Origin: Pelagicoccus sp. SDUM812005
GTDB lineage: Bacteria > Verrucomicrobiota > Verrucomicrobiia > Opitutales > Opitutaceae
Assembly (NCBI RefSeq): GCF_031127875.1
Contig: NZ_JARXIA010000017.1
Coordinates: 102,253-166,252 of the forward strand
DNA length: 64,000 nucleotides
Direction of reading: 5' to 3'
Positions 1 through 8,269 of the stretch are shown one piece after another (position 1 is the stretch's first letter; each line of letters starts with the position of its first letter). The translations under genes and the position numbers were made by a program. The notes under the pieces are model-generated. The model searched no databases and had not been told where the DNA came from. It saw only the letters and a program-made list of their open reading frames with translations.

Positions 1-1038
1 ATCAGCCAGCTCGAGCTCGCCTCCCGCATCTCCTTCTTTCTCTGGAGCTCCATCCCCGACGACGAACTGCTCGACCACGCTATCGCCGGACGCCTACGCG
101 ATCCCAACGTATTGAACGCGCAAATACGCCGCATGCTGGCCGACCCGCGTTCCCGAAGCCTCGCCAACAACTTCGCCAGCCAGTGGCTCTACCTCCGAAA
201 CCTTGAATCCTTCACCCCGGACCTTCGCCTGTATCCAGACTTCGACGACAACCTCCGCCAAGCCTTCCGCACCGAAACGGAACGCTTCGTCGAAAGCGTC
301 ATCCAAGAAGACCGTCCCATCGTCGACCTCCTCAAGTCCGACTACACCTACCTCAACGAGCGCCTCGCCAAACACTACGGCATCCCCCACATCTTCGGCA
401 GCCGCTTCCGCCGGGTCCAACTCCAGCCCGAGCACCACCGCGGCGGCATCCTTCGCCACGGCAGCATCCTCGCCGTCACCTCCTACGCCACCCGCACCTC
501 CCCCACCATCCGCGGAAACTGGATCCTCGAAAACATCATCGGCACCCCGCCGCCACCGCCGCCACCCGACATCCCCGACCTCGAGGACAACACCGTCAAC
601 TTCGAGCTCCCCATGCGCGAGCGCCTCGCCGAACACCGAGCCAACCCCCAGTGCGCCAGCTGCCACGATGTCATGGACCCCGTCGGATTCGTGCTCGAAA
701 GCTACGACGCCGTCGGACGCTGGCGCGACTTCGAAAACGGCCGCCCCATCGACGCCTCCGGCGGCCTGCCCGACGGACAGATAGCCAACGGCATCGCCGA
801 CCTCGAAGACGGCCTGCTCCAGCGCCCCGACCTCTTCGCCCGCACCCTCAGCGAAAAGCTGCTCACCTTCGCCCTCGGCCGCGGCGTCGAAGCCTTCGAC
901 GCCCCCGCCATCCGCCAAGTCGTGCGCGAGGCCGCCCAAGACGACTACCGCTTCTCCTCCCTCGTCCTCGGCATCGTAAACAGCACCCCCTTCCAAATGC
1001 GATCCACCCACGACCACTACCTTTCTGCTAAAGACTGA
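1..1038 (+). CDS. DUF1592/DUF1588/DUF1585 domain protein, 5' end cut by window
   Basis: The reading frame is open from base 1, so the gene starts upstream of the window; the TTG at 112 is only an internal codon. Visible parts match the C-terminal half of the planctomycete/verrucomicrobial DUF1592 family: an SFFLWSSIPDDELL segment (DUF1592), a HRGGILRHGSIL...TSPTIRGNWILENI block with a proline run (DUF1588), a CASCH motif that fits c-type heme attachment, and a C-terminal LLTFALGRGVEAFD segment (DUF1585). Members are large exported proteins often fused to a cytochrome domain; substrate and reaction are not established. It is followed 51 bp later by its usual partner, a DUF1552 gene, so both are probably one operon. 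Confidence 0.9.
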   Translation: MSQLELASRISFFLWSSIPDDELLDHAIAGRLRDPNVLNAQIRRMLADPRSRSLANNFASQWLYLRNLESFTPDLRLYPDFDDNLRQAFRTETERFVESVIQEDRPIVDLLKSDYTYLNERLAKHYGIPHIFGSRFRRVQLQPEHHRGGILRHGSILAVTSYATRTSPTIRGNWILENIIGTPPPPPPPDIPDLEDNTVNFELPMRERLAEHRANPQCASCHDVMDPVGFVLESYDAVGRWRDFENGRPIDASGGLPDGQIANGIADLEDGLLQRPDLFARTLSEKLLTFALGRGVEAFDAPAIRQVVREAAQDDYRFSSLVLGIVNSTPFQMRSTHDHYLSAKD

Positions 1039-1089
1039 ACTCACCCACTCCCCCAAGCCCACAAAACCAACCCCCCGAGCGCTCGCCCT

Positions 1090-2442
1090 ATGAAATTCTT
1101 CACCAAGAAATCCATCCCCCGCAGAACCTTCCTCAAAGGCGTCGGCGCCTCCTTCGCCCTGCCCCTGCTCGACGCCATGGTCCCCGCCGCCAGCGTCTTC
1201 GGCAAGACCCGCGCCCTCACCCAGCCCGTCAAACGCCTCGGCTACGTCTACATGCCCATGGGCTGCGACATCACCCGCTGGACCCCCGGCAGCGAAAGCA
1301 ACCTCGACACCCTCTCCCCCATCCTCGAGTCGCTCGCCAACGTGAAGGACCAAATCAGCGTCCTCACCAACATGGAGCTCAAGCCGGCCTACCCCGGCTC
1401 CCACGCCACCTCCAACTCCGCCTTCCTCTCCGCCGCCCGAGCCAAGGTCACCGAAAGCACCGACTACTACCTCGGCACCACCGCCGACCAAGTCGCCGCC
1501 AAACACATCGGCCAATCCACCCAGCTCCCCTCCCTCGAGCTCGCCATGGACCTGCTCCAGACCGTCGGCCAATGCGACAACGGCTACGCCTGCGTCTACC
1601 AAAACAACCTCTCCTGGTCCTCCCCCACCACCCCGCTTCCCGCCGAAGCCCACCCACGCCTCGTCTTCGAAAACCTCTTCGGCGAAGGCGGCAGCCCCGA
1701 ACAACGCCGCGCCGCCCTCAAGAAACGGGCCAGCCTGCTCGACTCCGTAGCCGACGACATCCGCCGCCTCAAACGCGACCTCGGCGCCCAGGACAGAGAC
1801 AAAGTCACCGAATACCTCGACTCCATCCGCGAAGTCGAACGCCGTATCCAAAAAGCGGAGTCGGATACCCAGGAAAACCCGCTGCCCGACCTCGACCGCC
1901 CCACCGGCGTGCCCGCAGCCTACGCCGATCACGCCCGCCTCATGTTCGACCTCCAACTGCTCGCCTACCAAGGCGACATCACCCGCATCTCCACCTTCCA
2001 GCTCGCCCGCGAAACCAGCAACCGCGCCTATCCGGAAATCGGAGTCTCCGATCCCCACCACCCCCTCTCCCACCACGGAGGCAACGCCGACAAGATCGCC
2101 CGCATGGCCAAGATCAACGCCTTCCACGTCTCCCTCTTCGCCGAATACCTCGAAAAGCTCAAAGCCACCCCCGAAGGCGACAGCAACCTGCTCGACAACT
2201 CCCTCATCCTCTACGGCAGCGGCATGGGAAACCCCAACAACCACGACCATACCAACCTCCCCACCATCGTCGCCGGCGGAGCCGCCGCAGGCATGCAAGG
2301 CAACCGCCACATCCGCTACGACAAGCCCACCCCGCTGGCCAACCTCCATCTCACCCTCCTCGACAAAGTCGGCGTCCCCATCGAATCCTTCGGCGACTCC
2401 GACGGCATGATCTCCGAACTCTTCCAACCCGTCACCCTGTAG
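1090..2442 (+). CDS. DUF1552 domain protein with Tat signal
   Basis: The 450-residue product begins with a twin-arginine export signal (RRTFLKG at about residues 11-17, then a hydrophobic stretch to an Ala-rich cleavage region), so it is predicted to be exported folded. The rest matches DUF1552, a family related in layout to sulfatase/phosphatase-like DUF1501 proteins, with the typical LILYGSGMGNPNNHDH segment near residue 380 and a metal-ligand-like HPLSHHGG segment near residue 325. DUF1552 genes almost always follow DUF1592 genes, as here; a joint role in breakdown of an unknown polymer or redox chemistry has been suggested only from context. The downstream ankyrin gene starts 40 bp later, supporting one transcript. 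Confidence 0.9.
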   Translation: MKFFTKKSIPRRTFLKGVGASFALPLLDAMVPAASVFGKTRALTQPVKRLGYVYMPMGCDITRWTPGSESNLDTLSPILESLANVKDQISVLTNMELKPAYPGSHATSNSAFLSAARAKVTESTDYYLGTTADQVAAKHIGQSTQLPSLELAMDLLQTVGQCDNGYACVYQNNLSWSSPTTPLPAEAHPRLVFENLFGEGGSPEQRRAALKKRASLLDSVADDIRRLKRDLGAQDRDKVTEYLDSIREVERRIQKAESDTQENPLPDLDRPTGVPAAYADHARLMFDLQLLAYQGDITRISTFQLARETSNRAYPEIGVSDPHHPLSHHGGNADKIARMAKINAFHVSLFAEYLEKLKATPEGDSNLLDNSLILYGSGMGNPNNHDHTNLPTIVAGGAAAGMQGNRHIRYDKPTPLANLHLTLLDKVGVPIESFGDSDGMISELFQPVTL

Positions 2443-2482
2443 GACCGGCGCTCGCGCCGCCCGACGAAACCACTCACCCCCC

Positions 2483-3964
2483 ATGCCCAAGAGACGCCTT
2501 GCCCCACTGGCCGCCCTCCTCCTCTGCCTCAGCCCCCTGGCCGAGACAGCCCCCACCACGCTCCCCGACCTCGCCGAAGCCAACGACACCGCCGCCCTCG
2601 CCTCCCTTCTCACCAGCGAGACCAACCTCGACGCCGCCCAAGTCGACGGCATGACCGCCCTGCACTGGGCCTGCTACCACGACAACACCCCCGCCGCCCT
2701 CGCCCTCCTGGAGGCCGGTGCCCATCCGTCACCAAAAACCCGATACGGAATCACGCCCATCTCCATTGCCTGCCAGAACGGAAACAGCCAGATCCTCAAG
2801 GAGCTCCTCCAACGAGGGGCCGACCCCAACACCACCCTAAACGGCGGCGAAACCCTCCTCATGACCGCCGCCCGCGTCGGCAAGATCGAGTCCGTGCAAG
2901 CCCTTCTCAAGGCAGGAGCGACCATTGAAGCCACCGAACGCAATGGACAAACCGCCCTCATGTGGGCAGCCGATGAGGGCCACGTCGACGTCGTCAAACT
3001 CCTCATCGAATCCGGAGCCGACATGAACCGGTCCTTAAACTCCGGATACACCCCCTTCTTCTTCGCCGTACGCCAAGGCCACCGCGACCTCGTCAAGCTC
3101 TTCCTCGACCTCGGGGCCGACGTCAACGCCGCCATGCAAATCGAGAGATCCCGTGGCAAGCTGGCCAAGAGCAACACTAGCCCGCTTATCCTCGCCATGG
3201 AAAACGGCCATTTCGACCTCGCCCTCGACCTGCTCGAACGCGGAGCCGATCCCAACGACATGCGCACCGGGCTCAGCCCCCTGCACACCATGGTCCGCGT
3301 CCGCAAACCGGACCGCGGCGAAGGCATCGACGGCGAACCGCCTCCCCTCGTCACCGGCTCCGTCGATAGCCTCACCCTCGTCCGCGCCCTCGTCGAAAAA
3401 GGGGCCGACGTAAACGCCCGCCTCACCACCGGCCGCAAAGCCAACGGCGCCCGCTTCAGCATGATCGGCTGCACCCCCTTCCTGCTCGCCGCCGACACCG
3501 CCGACCTCCCCTACATGAAGCTGCTCATCGAGCTCGGGGCCGACTACTCCATCCCCAACGAAGACGGCACCACCTCCCTCATGGTCGCCGCCGGCGTCGG
3601 CAGCCAAGCCCCCGAAGAAGAAGCTGGCACCCCCGACGAATGCCTCGAAGCCGTCAAGTTCCTCGTCTCCCTCGGAGCCAAGCTCGACACCGTCGCCTCC
3701 AACGGCGACACCGCCATGCACGGCGCAGCCTACAAAAACGCGCCCCAAGTCATCGCCTACCTCGACGAACAAGGTGCCGATATCCAAATTTGGAATACAA
3801 AGAACGAAAACGGCTGGACCCCGCTATTCATCGCCGAAGGCTACCGTCCCGGAAACTTCAAGCCCGACTTCGCCACCATCGACGCCATCAAAGCCGTCAT
3901 GCAAAAGCGCGGCGTCCCCATCCCCGAAGGCGGCCGCCCCATCCACGTCAACTACGCCCCGTAA
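2483..3964 (+). CDS. Exported ankyrin-repeat protein
   Basis: This 493-residue protein starts with a signal peptide (residues 1-25, LAALLLCLSPLAETA). It then carries roughly nine to ten ankyrin repeats, seen as recurring G-x-T-(A/P)-L-x-x-A and LL-x-x-GA-(D/N) motifs, for example GMTALHWACYHDN, NGQTALMWAADEGH and NGDTAMHGAAYKN. Ankyrin domains bind other proteins, and no catalytic domain is visible. Position directly after DUF1592 and DUF1552 genes suggests that it acts with them outside the cytoplasm. The last repeat ends close to the C-terminus, so there is no further domain. Confidence 0.9.
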   Translation: MPKRRLAPLAALLLCLSPLAETAPTTLPDLAEANDTAALASLLTSETNLDAAQVDGMTALHWACYHDNTPAALALLEAGAHPSPKTRYGITPISIACQNGNSQILKELLQRGADPNTTLNGGETLLMTAARVGKIESVQALLKAGATIEATERNGQTALMWAADEGHVDVVKLLIESGADMNRSLNSGYTPFFFAVRQGHRDLVKLFLDLGADVNAAMQIERSRGKLAKSNTSPLILAMENGHFDLALDLLERGADPNDMRTGLSPLHTMVRVRKPDRGEGIDGEPPPLVTGSVDSLTLVRALVEKGADVNARLTTGRKANGARFSMIGCTPFLLAADTADLPYMKLLIELGADYSIPNEDGTTSLMVAAGVGSQAPEEEAGTPDECLEAVKFLVSLGAKLDTVASNGDTAMHGAAYKNAPQVIAYLDEQGADIQIWNTKNENGWTPLFIAEGYRPGNFKPDFATIDAIKAVMQKRGVPIPEGGRPIHVNYAP

Positions 3965-3968
3965 TCCC

Positions 3969-4007
3969 GTAGCGCGGAGCTTCAGCCCGCGACCCTAATG
4001 CAGGATC
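3969..4007. repeat. Dispersed intergenic repeat unit, copy 1
   Basis: This unit reads GTAGCGCGGAGCTTCAGCCC, continues with GCGACC, and ends in TAATGCAGGATC. Nearly the same unit recurs at 41030-41067, and a partial copy lies at 40946. All copies follow the stop codon of a plus-strand gene. The first in-frame ATG of the next gene (3998) lies inside the repeat, which argues that the true start is the later ATG at 4019. Confidence 0.75.
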
Positions 4008-4018
4008 AATACCACCCC

Positions 4019-4873
4019 ATGCCCCGCCTCCCCCTCATCCTCCTCTCCCTCCTCGCCACCCTCGCCCAGGCCGAGCCCGCAACCCTCGAATACGCCCGCG
4101 TCGACGACACCCCGCTCCAACTCGACCTTCACCTCCCCGAGCAACGAGACGCTCCCGCCCTCATCGTCTGGATACACGGTGGAGCTTGGCGGGCCGGCAG
4201 TAGAAAAAGAGTACCCATAAATCCACTACTCGAAAAAGGCTGGGCCATCGCCAGCGTCGACTACCGCCTTTCGCCCCAAGCCAAATTCCCCGCCCAGATC
4301 CACGACATCAAAGCCGCCATCCGCTACCTGCGAGCCAACCCGGAGAATCTCCCCTACGACGCCACCCGCATCGTAGTCGCCGGCGAATCCGCCGGAGGCC
4401 ACCTCGCCGCCCTCGTCGGCGTCACCAACCACCACCCCCAGCTCGAAGGAAAGGTCGGCCACCACCTCCAGCAAAGCTCCGAGGTCCAAGCCATCGTCAG
4501 CCTCTTCGGAGCCAGCAACCTCACTACCATCCTCAAGCAATCCACGCCCCACGGCCTCAAGGTCCGAGTCCCAGCCCTCGATCTCTTCCTCGGCGCCCAG
4601 CCTCAAGACGACCCGCAAACCGCCCAGCTCGCCAGCCCCGTATTCCACATCGACACCCAAGATCCGCCCCTTCTCCTCGTCCACGGCGACCAGGATCCCC
4701 AAATGCCCATCAACCAATCCCACGAGCTGCAAGGCCAGTACGAAGCCCACCACCTCCCCTGCGAATTCAAAGTTCTCCACGGAGCCGCCCACGGCGGAGC
4801 GCCCTTCTACACAGAAGAACGTATCAACCACATCGATACGTTTCTCCGAGCGCAATTCCAAGGTCGTCCTTAG
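4019..4873 (+). CDS. Exported alpha/beta hydrolase (esterase/lipase family)
   Basis: This 284-residue hydrolase has an N-terminal signal peptide (PLILLSLLATLAQA), an oxyanion-hole HGGAW motif, the nucleophile motif GESAGG, and Asp and His candidates in HGDQDP and HGAAHGG. This is the complete catalytic set of the BD-FAE/Aes-like carboxylesterases (alpha/beta hydrolase_3). Such enzymes commonly remove acetyl or feruloyl groups from plant or algal polysaccharides; the substrate here is not known. I chose the ATG at 4019 because the earlier ATG at 3998 sits within a repeated intergenic element and would put seven polar residues before the signal peptide. A sulfatase follows, consistent with polysaccharide processing. 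Confidence 0.88.
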   Translation: MPRLPLILLSLLATLAQAEPATLEYARVDDTPLQLDLHLPEQRDAPALIVWIHGGAWRAGSRKRVPINPLLEKGWAIASVDYRLSPQAKFPAQIHDIKAAIRYLRANPENLPYDATRIVVAGESAGGHLAALVGVTNHHPQLEGKVGHHLQQSSEVQAIVSLFGASNLTTILKQSTPHGLKVRVPALDLFLGAQPQDDPQTAQLASPVFHIDTQDPPLLLVHGDQDPQMPINQSHELQGQYEAHHLPCEFKVLHGAAHGGAPFYTEERINHIDTFLRAQFQGRP

Positions 4874-5032
4874 GCCCTCGAGACCCAGCCGCCCCGCGAG
4901 CGGCCGAGTCAAAGCTACCAGAATTTCCGGAAAGCTTCCCTTGCCAGAAACCTTACCGCGTCGCTCAATCCTACTGGTAGGCATCCCCCGACCTTCCACC
5001 GACCCGTGCCTCCCATCAAAGCTACGCGCCCC

Positions 5033-6619
5033 ATGATTCGTTACCTCGTTCCCATTATCCTGCTCGCGGCTTCCGCCGTCGCCGCCGAACGCCCCAATAT
5101 CCTCATCGTGCTCGCCGACGATCTCGGCTACTCCGACCTCGGCTGCTACGGAGGCGAGATCCAAACTCCAAACCTCGATGCCCTCGCCCAAAACGGCCTG
5201 CGCTACACGAACTTCTACAACACCGGCCGCTGCTGGCCCTCCCGCGCCTCCCTGATGACCGGCTACTACGCCCCCCAAGTCGGCATGGACCCAAGGCAAG
5301 GCAAAGAATGGCCGAGCTGGACCCAGCTCCTGCCCCAGCGACTCCGCCAAGCCGGCTACCGCAACTACCTCAGCGGCAAATGGCACCTGCGCCACCTCGC
5401 CTCCCATCCCGCCAACGCCTGGGACCGCTCCTACCAGCTCGCCGACCACAACCGCTTCTTCAGCCCCGAAAAACACTACCTCGACTCCGAGCAACTTCCC
5501 CCCGTAGCCCGCGACGAAGGCCGCTACGCCACCATCGACACCGCCCAGTACGCCATCGACTTCCTCCAGGAACACCAGCGCGATCACGCCGACTCCCCCT
5601 TCCTGCTCTACCTCGCCTTCACCGCCCCCCACTTCCCCCTCCACGCCAAGCCGGAAGACATCGCCAAATACAAAGGCCGCTACGACCAAGGTTGGGACCA
5701 GCTTCGCCACGAGCGACTGGAGCGACTGCAAGCCCAAGGCATCTACCAAGGTCCGCTCGCCCAGCGACAAGAAAACGTGGTTCCCCACTGGAGCCTCAAC
5801 CAAAGCGAACTCGAAACCCAAATCGATCCCGCCGAACTTCGCACCGCTCCCGCCTGGGACAGCCTCACTCCCGCTCAAAAAGCCTTCCAAGCCTCCAAAA
5901 TGGAAGTCCACGCCGCCATGGTGGACCGACTCGACCAAGAACTCGGCCGCGTCATCGACCAGCTCAAGGCCGCCGGCCAATTCGAAAACACCCTCATCCT
6001 CTTCCTCTCCGACAACGGAGCCACCGCCGAGCAAATCAACCGCGGCGACCGCCATGTCCTCGGCGCCGTGTCCGGCAGCGCCGACTCCTACCTCGCCCTC
6101 GGCCCCGGCTGGTCCACCGCCGCCAACACGCCCTTATCCCTCCACAAGCACTGGAACCATGAAGGCGGCATCTCCAGCCCGCTGATCGTTCATTGGCCCG
6201 CCGACCTCGACGCCCCCGGCCAACTCCGCCACACCCCCACCCACATCGTCGACATCGTCCCTACCCTCCTGGAAGCCAGCGGACTCGACACCCCCGGGCC
6301 CAAATTCGACAAGCCCCTCCCCGCCTCCCACCAAGCTCCGCCCTTCCCCGGGCTCAGCCTGCAGCCCACCTTCCCCGCCGATCCCGAATGGGAAGCCCGA
6401 GGACTCTATTTCCAGCACTCCGGAAACAAGGCTTACCGCCTCGGCGATTGGAAAGCCGTCATGCGCCGCGACAACGCAAACCACTGGGAACTCTACAACC
6501 TAGCCCTCGACCGAGCCGAACGTAATGACCTTTCCACTACACACCCTCAAAAGCTATCCCAACTCGTCGCCCTCTGGGAAAAGGCCGACCTCCAGTACCG
6601 CATCGACGCCAGCCGCTAG
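5033..6619 (+). CDS. Secreted sulfatase (formylglycine-dependent, Cys type)
   Basis: The 528-residue protein has a signal peptide (IILLAASAVAA) followed directly by the sulfatase N-terminus RPNILIVLADDLGYSDLGCYGG, whose paired Asp residues bind calcium. The active-site motif CWPSR has Cys67, which is converted to formylglycine by a sulfatase-maturating enzyme; SGKWHL and LSDNGA segments complete the fold. Type I sulfatases of Verrucomicrobiota hydrolyse sulfate esters on polysaccharides or glycosaminoglycans; the specific substrate cannot be read from sequence. A GTG nine codons upstream (5006) is in frame, but the ATG at 5033 gives a normal signal peptide. No maturase gene is in the window. 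Confidence 0.93.
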   Translation: MIRYLVPIILLAASAVAAERPNILIVLADDLGYSDLGCYGGEIQTPNLDALAQNGLRYTNFYNTGRCWPSRASLMTGYYAPQVGMDPRQGKEWPSWTQLLPQRLRQAGYRNYLSGKWHLRHLASHPANAWDRSYQLADHNRFFSPEKHYLDSEQLPPVARDEGRYATIDTAQYAIDFLQEHQRDHADSPFLLYLAFTAPHFPLHAKPEDIAKYKGRYDQGWDQLRHERLERLQAQGIYQGPLAQRQENVVPHWSLNQSELETQIDPAELRTAPAWDSLTPAQKAFQASKMEVHAAMVDRLDQELGRVIDQLKAAGQFENTLILFLSDNGATAEQINRGDRHVLGAVSGSADSYLALGPGWSTAANTPLSLHKHWNHEGGISSPLIVHWPADLDAPGQLRHTPTHIVDIVPTLLEASGLDTPGPKFDKPLPASHQAPPFPGLSLQPTFPADPEWEARGLYFQHSGNKAYRLGDWKAVMRRDNANHWELYNLALDRAERNDLSTTHPQKLSQLVALWEKADLQYRIDASR

Positions 6620-6829
6620 CAGCCCTTTTCACGCGCAAAAGCTCGCCACCAGCCCGCCGCAATCCATATAACATTCATGGAACGCGCCCCCTTCCAAAAA
6701 CGATACTCATAGTCGAATTTTGGATACGAAATAAACATAGCCAGAAACCCTAAGTTCCCCGTAAAGTCGGGCCCCTCCCGACCGATCTAGGCACTGCCTT
6801 GCGAAATCCGCAGCGGCAAATTCAAAAAG

Positions 6830-7372
6830 ATGTCTACTATGGGAACTCAGCTAAGAAGAGTCGCGCTCGCGGCTATTCTCTTAACTCTGGCTTCTCTCAC
6901 ACGCTTGGTTGCAGGTACCTTCCACTCAACAGACGGATCCGTCTACGAGGGCACCATCGACTACGCGAACGAGAAAGAAGTCACCTTCAAAACCAGTGAT
7001 GGCGCCTTCGCCACCGCTGCTATCGCCGAGCTCGCTCCCGAGAGCGCTTCCGCAGTCCAAGCGTGGATGGAAGCCAATCCGGACTTGAGCGGCGTCTACT
7101 CGGTCTGGGACCAAAAGCCCAGCGTGGTGCGCAGCCGCGTCGCAGTGACTCCACCGCAACTCAGCTCCCCGGGATTCAAGGGGCTCGTCAGCTTGCAGGT
7201 CATCTTGGACGAAAGCGGCAAGGTCAGCCGCGCCGCCGTCTCCAAGTCCACCCACGAAGCGCTCGAGGAAGCCGCCATCGACGCCATGCGCAAATGGTCG
7301 TTCAAGCCCGCCCAAGTCGCCGGCAAGAACGTCAAAGCTCGCATCGCGATCAGCTTCAAGTTCGAGGCCTAG
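6830..7372 (+). CDS. TonB C-terminal domain protein with SHD1-like N-terminal region
   Basis: The 180-residue protein has a signal or anchor segment (residues 6-27), a short domain with TFHSTDGSVYEGTIDYANEK (about residues 28-75) that resembles the SHD1-like small beta domain common in Planctomycetes and Verrucomicrobia, and a C-terminal TonB domain (about 105-178, with SLQVILDESGKV and AAIDAMRKWSFKPA). TonB C-terminal domains contact TonB boxes of outer-membrane receptors, but the proline-rich linker and ExbB/ExbD neighbours of a true TonB are missing. A role in the periplasm as a stand-alone TonB-like protein is therefore inference. A strong terminator follows. Confidence 0.8.
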   Translation: MSTMGTQLRRVALAAILLTLASLTRLVAGTFHSTDGSVYEGTIDYANEKEVTFKTSDGAFATAAIAELAPESASAVQAWMEANPDLSGVYSVWDQKPSVVRSRVAVTPPQLSSPGFKGLVSLQVILDESGKVSRAAVSKSTHEALEEAAIDAMRKWSFKPAQVAGKNVKARIAISFKFEA

Positions 7373-7401
7373 ACCGTCCATCAGATCCATTGGAAAACGA
7401 A

Positions 7402-7433
7402 AAAGAGGAGAGCTCCCACGAGCTCTCCTCTTT
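7402..7433. terminator. Bidirectional rho-independent terminator
   Basis: A perfect 14-bp stem (arms 7402-7415 and 7420-7433, AAAGAGGAGAGCTC) closes a CCAC loop between two convergent genes. On the plus strand it is followed by TTTCAATTTC, and on the minus strand by TTTTTCGTTTT, so it can end both the TonB-like gene and the minus-strand gene at 7545-7973. Confidence 0.85.
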
Positions 7434-7544
7434 CAATTTCCATCCGCCACCTTCGCATCCCCCTCCGATCCCCCGCGCGAAAAAGATATCAACGTTGATA
7501 AGAAAACTGCGCCCCCTACCGAAGCCGACCTCCCTGCGGTCCCC

Positions 7545-7973
7545 TCAATCGATTTCCAAGTCCGCGATCCGCCAGCGCTTCTTCTTGTAGACAACCCGCG
7601 CCTTGAACTCCGCCGTCACGCCGGAAAGCGTTTCGATACCGCCCTCCAGCTTGACGCTCGTCCCCAGGAAGCCGCGCTGGATTTCGTAGCCATAGAGGTC
7701 GCTTGAAATGGATACGTAGCCCGAGAGCAACTCGTGCTGGCGACGATACAGCAGCCGCGTATCGTACTCCGCCCTACGCTCGTTCACATCGAAGGCTTCC
7801 AGCAAACCCGCCCCGCGCCGCGCGTTGTTCTCGGCCCCCGCTTGCATGAAATGGTCCAGCGCGTTGATCGCCTCGCTAACCGCCTCCGACTCGAAGTCGC
7901 CATAGGAAGGAAATGGAAACAACGAAAGAAGCAGACCGAGCAAAGAAAGGCGAAACGTGCGAATAAGGCTCAT
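7545..7973 (-). CDS. Small exported protein of unknown function
   Basis: The ATG at 7973 gives a 142-residue protein starting MSLIRTFRLSLLGLLLSLFP, a clear signal peptide. The mature part has an alpha-helical start (SEAINALDHFMQAG) and a mainly beta C-terminal half with VTAEFKARVVYKKKRWRIADLEI. This layout resembles small NTF2/SnoaL-like or DUF4019-like exported domains, but I cannot assign a family. The open frame extends 55 codons further upstream through low-complexity Gly codons, which I treat as non-coding. Function unknown. Confidence 0.7.
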   Translation of the reverse strand: MSLIRTFRLSLLGLLLSLFPFPSYGDFESEAVSEAINALDHFMQAGAENNARRGAGLLEAFDVNERRAEYDTRLLYRRQHELLSGYVSISSDLYGYEIQRGFLGTSVKLEGGIETLSGVTAEFKARVVYKKKRWRIADLEID

Positions 7974-8123
7974 GGCGGCGTGGGTGGAAGAACGATGCGC
8001 TCGCCGGACGCGAAACGCTAAAAACGAGTAAAGCGCCGATCCCCCTGCGAGCCTAGCCCAAAGCACCCCCTTCAGGTTTTCCCCCAAACAATCCGCCAAG
8101 CCCCCACCGCCCCCGCCAAAGCC

Positions 8124-8140
8124 CAGTGGTCTGACCACTG
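8124..8140. promoter_or_regulatory. FadR/GntR-type operator-like palindrome
   Basis: CAGTGGTCTGACCACTG is a perfect dyad around one central T. It contains TGGTC-n-GACCA, the pattern known for FadR-subfamily GntR regulators. It lies in the divergent gap between the exported protein gene (start 7973, minus) and the nitronate monooxygenase gene (start 8270, plus), about 130 bp before the latter. The same 15-bp core recurs twice at 41248-41283. The binding protein is not in the window. Confidence 0.5.
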
Positions 8141-8269
8141 TTCCAAAAATGACCCGTAGAAGTCCCGGCTCCCTCCTTAGGAACTGCTAAAGCCTATTGC
8201 CTCCTCTAATACTTACCATTTTGTATTTTATTCACTGTATTAGCAAGCCGCCCGGTTCAGAGTGGACCC

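Noticed and set aside
94..2652. 852-residue minus-strand open frame opposite the DUF1592 and DUF1552 genes
   Set aside because: It is Gly/Val/Glu-rich low-complexity shadow of GC-rich codons and spans two clear genes. Similar long antisense frames (4226-6055, 38555-40228, 50854-51912) were left out for the same reason.
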